From: Flectonema sp. DT1601
Lineage: Eukaryota > Euglenozoa > Diplonemea > Diplonemida > Diplonemidae
DNA: 64,000 nt
Assembly: GCA_964019425.1 (NCBI GenBank)
Contig: OZ025830.1
Span: 496,001-560,000, forward strand
Direction of reading: 5' to 3'
Below the pieces are notes generated by a model. It ran no database searches and was not told the origin of the DNA. It saw only the letters and a program-made list of their open reading frames with translations. Shown here in pieces: positions 61,069 through 64,000 of the stretch; the first letter of the stretch is position 1, and each line of letters begins with the position of its first letter. A program made the translations under genes and the position numbers.

Positions 61069-64000
61069 CATACTTGTGCAAAAAGCTAAAAGCTAAAGCT
61101 AAGCTTTTTGGAGCTAAAGCTAAGCTATCTAGCTTTTTTTAGCTTTTTTTTGAAAATTTTTTTTTTTTAAATTTTGGCATGTTTCTGTACTTTTTTGATA
61201 TTTTTTTTGGTTTTGTGAGGAAAAAAAGTGTGGAAAAAAAAAAAAATCACCAATTATAATATTTCAAGTATCCACCACTACAGAGTTTTGTGTGTTTTTT
61301 GGCTCATTTAAGCTGTTAAGTGACGTGATTTTTCGATATTTGCGCAACCTGGTATCTACAAAGATAACATTTCATAATTCAACTATGTGTACTGTTGGGA
61401 GAGAAATATGTTTTTTTTTTGATATGATAGGCAAATTATTACTTATTACAATCAACACTGAGTATGATTTTTCGCTATACTTGCCTTAACACACATTTTC
61501 CCTACCTGGATTAAAAAAATGTCACTAAAAGGAGGAGATATCCATAAATTCACTAAATAATTATACCACAGAAGTAGTAAAATACAAGCTAGAAAGACAT
61601 GTGATATCAGTTATTAGAAGAGGGTAGAAAGGAATTATTAAACTTAGGAAAGTTCGTCTTTAACCCTCTTCACAGCAGGGCCTTCTGCTTTTTTTGTCTT
61701 CTTCCTTATTGGGTCAGCAGCACACACCTTAAACATGTTGCACGCTACTTGCAGCATAGCATCAACATGTCTGTGAACCATTCTTGATCGCTGCTTTGTC
61801 AGTAGGCGGGATGTCACTTTGAATGTCCGTTCAACATGTGCCTCTTATGCAGCGATTCTACACAGTGACATGTAGAACTGTGTAAGGTGGGGAACAACCT
61901 TGCTACCAATTTCCCTCCAGAATATTGCTGCATCCTTCTTCTGATGTGCTTTCTTTTGCCTCTCTACTGTAGCTGTTGACAACTCAGAGATAAGGGTGGT
62001 GCTGAACCCATGTCTTACCAGCCACCCTGCAAAGTAAGGCTGCATCAGGTTCTGCTGCTCCTCATTCAGACCCATCCCCTGCATTGCCCTTAACATCTTA
62101 AGAGCATCAAAACTGAAGTTAGACACAATGCGGGTGTTCAGGGACTGCAGTGCACTGCTTACCAATTTTGATACCTTTGGATCACTTATTGCTTTCCATT
62201 TCCGTGTCACATACTCCAGCTGTCCCAGCACATCCTGCAACCCTGCCGAGTCACGCTGGAGGTTATCAGTTGCATATGCAACTGGCTGCACCAATTTTGC
62301 AGCAGTTTTCATCTTCTCGATGTCTGCTGCACAGCAAGGAAACAGGCGTTGTTTCCCCTTGCGTTTCAGCAGGAGATCTTCAAGTCTCACTGCCCGAACC
62401 CAGCAGTCGTATACTGTGTTCCATCGGGTACTGCCTATGCGTTTAAGTTGCAGAGGGCTTCCCTTTCGACCCTTCTGCACCTCAAGGAACAACTCCTTCC
62501 TTTTGGGGGTTGCCATCTCCTCTGTCAGATCCTTCACCTTATTGTATGCCGTTGAGAGGAGGGGGATACCATTGATGAGATCCTTCATTAACAGCTGCAA
62601 TGAATGTGCTGCACATCTGATAGTGAGGAGCTTCTCCTTCCCTGCAGCCTGGAGCATCTGCTCTAGAGCATCTGCGTCAATGCCCTCCGGGTCTTCTTCT
62701 CCTGCACTTTCACAAGATGCTGCACTGTCATTGTCAGTGTCTTCTTCAAGACTCTCCATCTCTGTGATGGTTTATTAAATCTTAGTTTGTAAAATGTTGG
62801 GCAGCAGGTAATGTTTGCTTTTTTAGATACATACTAACTGGAAGTGCTGCTTCCTTCAGGGCATTCTGCATGCTCTTTGCATTGTCAGCACAGAAGGCAA
62901 GTGGGACAACATTAGCTTCAAGTAGCTCAGTAGTGATGCTTCGAAGTACCTTCAAGGCATCTGCAGCAGAAAAGCTAGTAACTACTACACTTCTAAAAAA
63001 CAGGGCCATATGGCCATTGTGAATACTGAAGTTCAGCACTCGTCGCTTTCCAGGTAGTGTCGCCCCATCAAACATAATTGTAACATCATCGCCTTCAAAC
63101 CGCTTAAGCAACTTCTGACGGCAGGTATTCCCAAGCTTCTCAATGTGGGCAAGCAGACTCCTTCGCGTAACACCTGCAGGTGCAGACGTAATGCCAGTGA
63201 AAGTTGGATCTTCAACCACTTGCAGGGCTATCTTATTTTGGCAGAAGAACACAGCTATTTTGTCCATCATGCTCTGTTGGTGTGAGACATTGTACAAGCA
63301 CTTGATGTTTCTAAAGAAATTCAATGGTTTACATACCAAGTCTTTTAAAACACACAGATCAGTGGTGGAAGTGCCATGTGTTACCCCCAACTCCTTAGGC
63401 TTCCCGCTTCCTGGGAGGTTGTGATGACAACGCAAGTGTGCCCGCAGGTTACTTGTTCCAGCGTTTTTCTTCCCTGAGCCTCCATTCTTCATCCTAATCT
63501 CACCGCAAATGTTGCACTTGCCCCTATCCCCATTATCAACAAACCAACCACCCTCACCAAAGAGTGGTCGGTCAGCCTGTGTTGTCCCAACCTCCAATCC
63601 CCCCTCCTTAGCTTCCTGTGGAATTGGCGCAGCTGGTATCTTGGGAAGTACTTCAGGCATGCTCTCCTTCGGCTTACTATCAAGGATATTGCGAATCCTC
63701 TCCTCCTTTGCATTCCACACCTCAGTTGCATCTCTGCACTTCTGTTCTGCATCATCTACCTCTGCTTTTAGTCGCTTCACTTCATTTTCCATCTCCCCAT
63801 GTTCGGATTCAAGTAACCGCTTCTCGTTCTCAATCTCTAGAACCCTTGTTTCCAACTCTGTAACTTTCTCTGAGCTGCCTGTCTGCAACACATTTGCTAG
63901 AGTTGCGTGTGTAATTTGTGCTACCTGCAGTTGAATCCCTTCCGCTAGGGAAGAATGTTGTTTCTTTAGGGCACTGCACTCATCTTGCAAGCTAAGCAAT
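61069..64000 (-). mobile_element. hAT transposon copy 2 (runs off window)
   Basis: The left (3') end begins CATACTTGTGCAAAAAGC with AGCTAAAGCT-type subterminal repeats to about 61135, as usual for hAT transposase-binding ends. It has inserted into LINE 2; AGATGCAA (61061-61068) is the candidate 8 bp target duplication, to be matched beyond the window. About 500 bp of AT-rich non-coding DNA precedes the transposase gene on the minus strand. Confidence 0.85.
61644..63999 (-). CDS. hAT transposase with BED finger, one intron (copy 2, partial)
   Basis: Exon 62835-63999 (continuing beyond the window) and exon 61644-62761 flank a 73 bp intron (GTATGT...CACAG, 62762-62834); splicing gives ...LPVKMESLEED in frame. 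Order: coiled coil, BED-type finger (CNICGE...HLRCHH), catalytic-core strand IMFDGATLPGKRR, FCADNAKSMQNAL, acidic linker, IRCAAHSLQLLMKDL, STRWNTVYDCW, and a helical C-terminal region. A TAA at 61845-61847 interrupts the frame. The next 66 codons (EAHVERTFKVTSRLLTKQR onward) hold the hAT dimerisation motif, so this copy carries one premature stop. The dispersed catalytic DDE/RNase H-like core is typical of hAT; exact catalytic residues are inferred. Confidence 0.85.

Overview
The window is nuclear DNA from a repeat-rich, AT-rich eukaryote. The evidence is AT-rich GT-AG introns (67, 72, 73 and 204 bp), AATAAA-like 3' ends, LINE and hAT transposons, an 8 kb satellite, a eukaryotic tRNA gene and a piece of nuclear-type 28S rRNA. 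The 28S piece is divergent and the host proteins did not match families I can name, so I do not assign a lineage; a protist or fast-evolving small metazoan is plausible.

Layout. 1-10.8 kb is a patchwork of short tandem arrays. A roughly 100-130 bp unit built from three small palindromes and poly(A)/poly(T) tracts occurs in several blocks on both strands. Between the blocks lie two pieces of a coiled-coil gene in circularly permuted order, a small TA-flanked inverted-repeat element, and a 1.14 kb inverted-repeat element holding a 28S rRNA piece and a tRNA-like gene. 10.8-14.0 kb is a 1355 bp tandem duplication. 14.0-21.5 kb is a damaged hAT transposon opened by about 5 kb of G/C-run-bounded elements (two 1991 bp units plus a piece with 222 bp direct repeats). 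21.5-23.5 kb holds an unidentified coding fragment and a tyrosine-recombinase element fossil.

24.4-36.5 kb is the host-gene island, all on the + strand: a 1059-residue armadillo-like protein, two small proteins with N-terminal acylation signals (MGCSSS and MGNCAAS), and a three-exon gene for a 692-residue protein with a Gly/Lys-rich and Q/P/Y-rich tail. A fossil family-B DNA polymerase piece of Polinton type follows.

37.8-46.0 kb is a satellite of 61 bp and 31 bp units, each long unit carrying a 9 bp inverted repeat. A tRNA-Thr gene sits at its right edge. 46.2-48.15 kb carries a tRNA-headed, poly(A)-tailed retroposon and a 607 bp inverted-repeat element. 48.4-54.2 kb and about 54.6-61.07 kb are two large LINEs in the same orientation, with apurinic-like endonuclease, reverse transcriptase and RNase H. 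They solve ORF2 expression differently: one has a single in-frame UGA between ORF1 and ORF2, the other an ATGA stop/start overlap. The second LINE is cut by a longer copy of the same hAT transposon, which runs off the window end.
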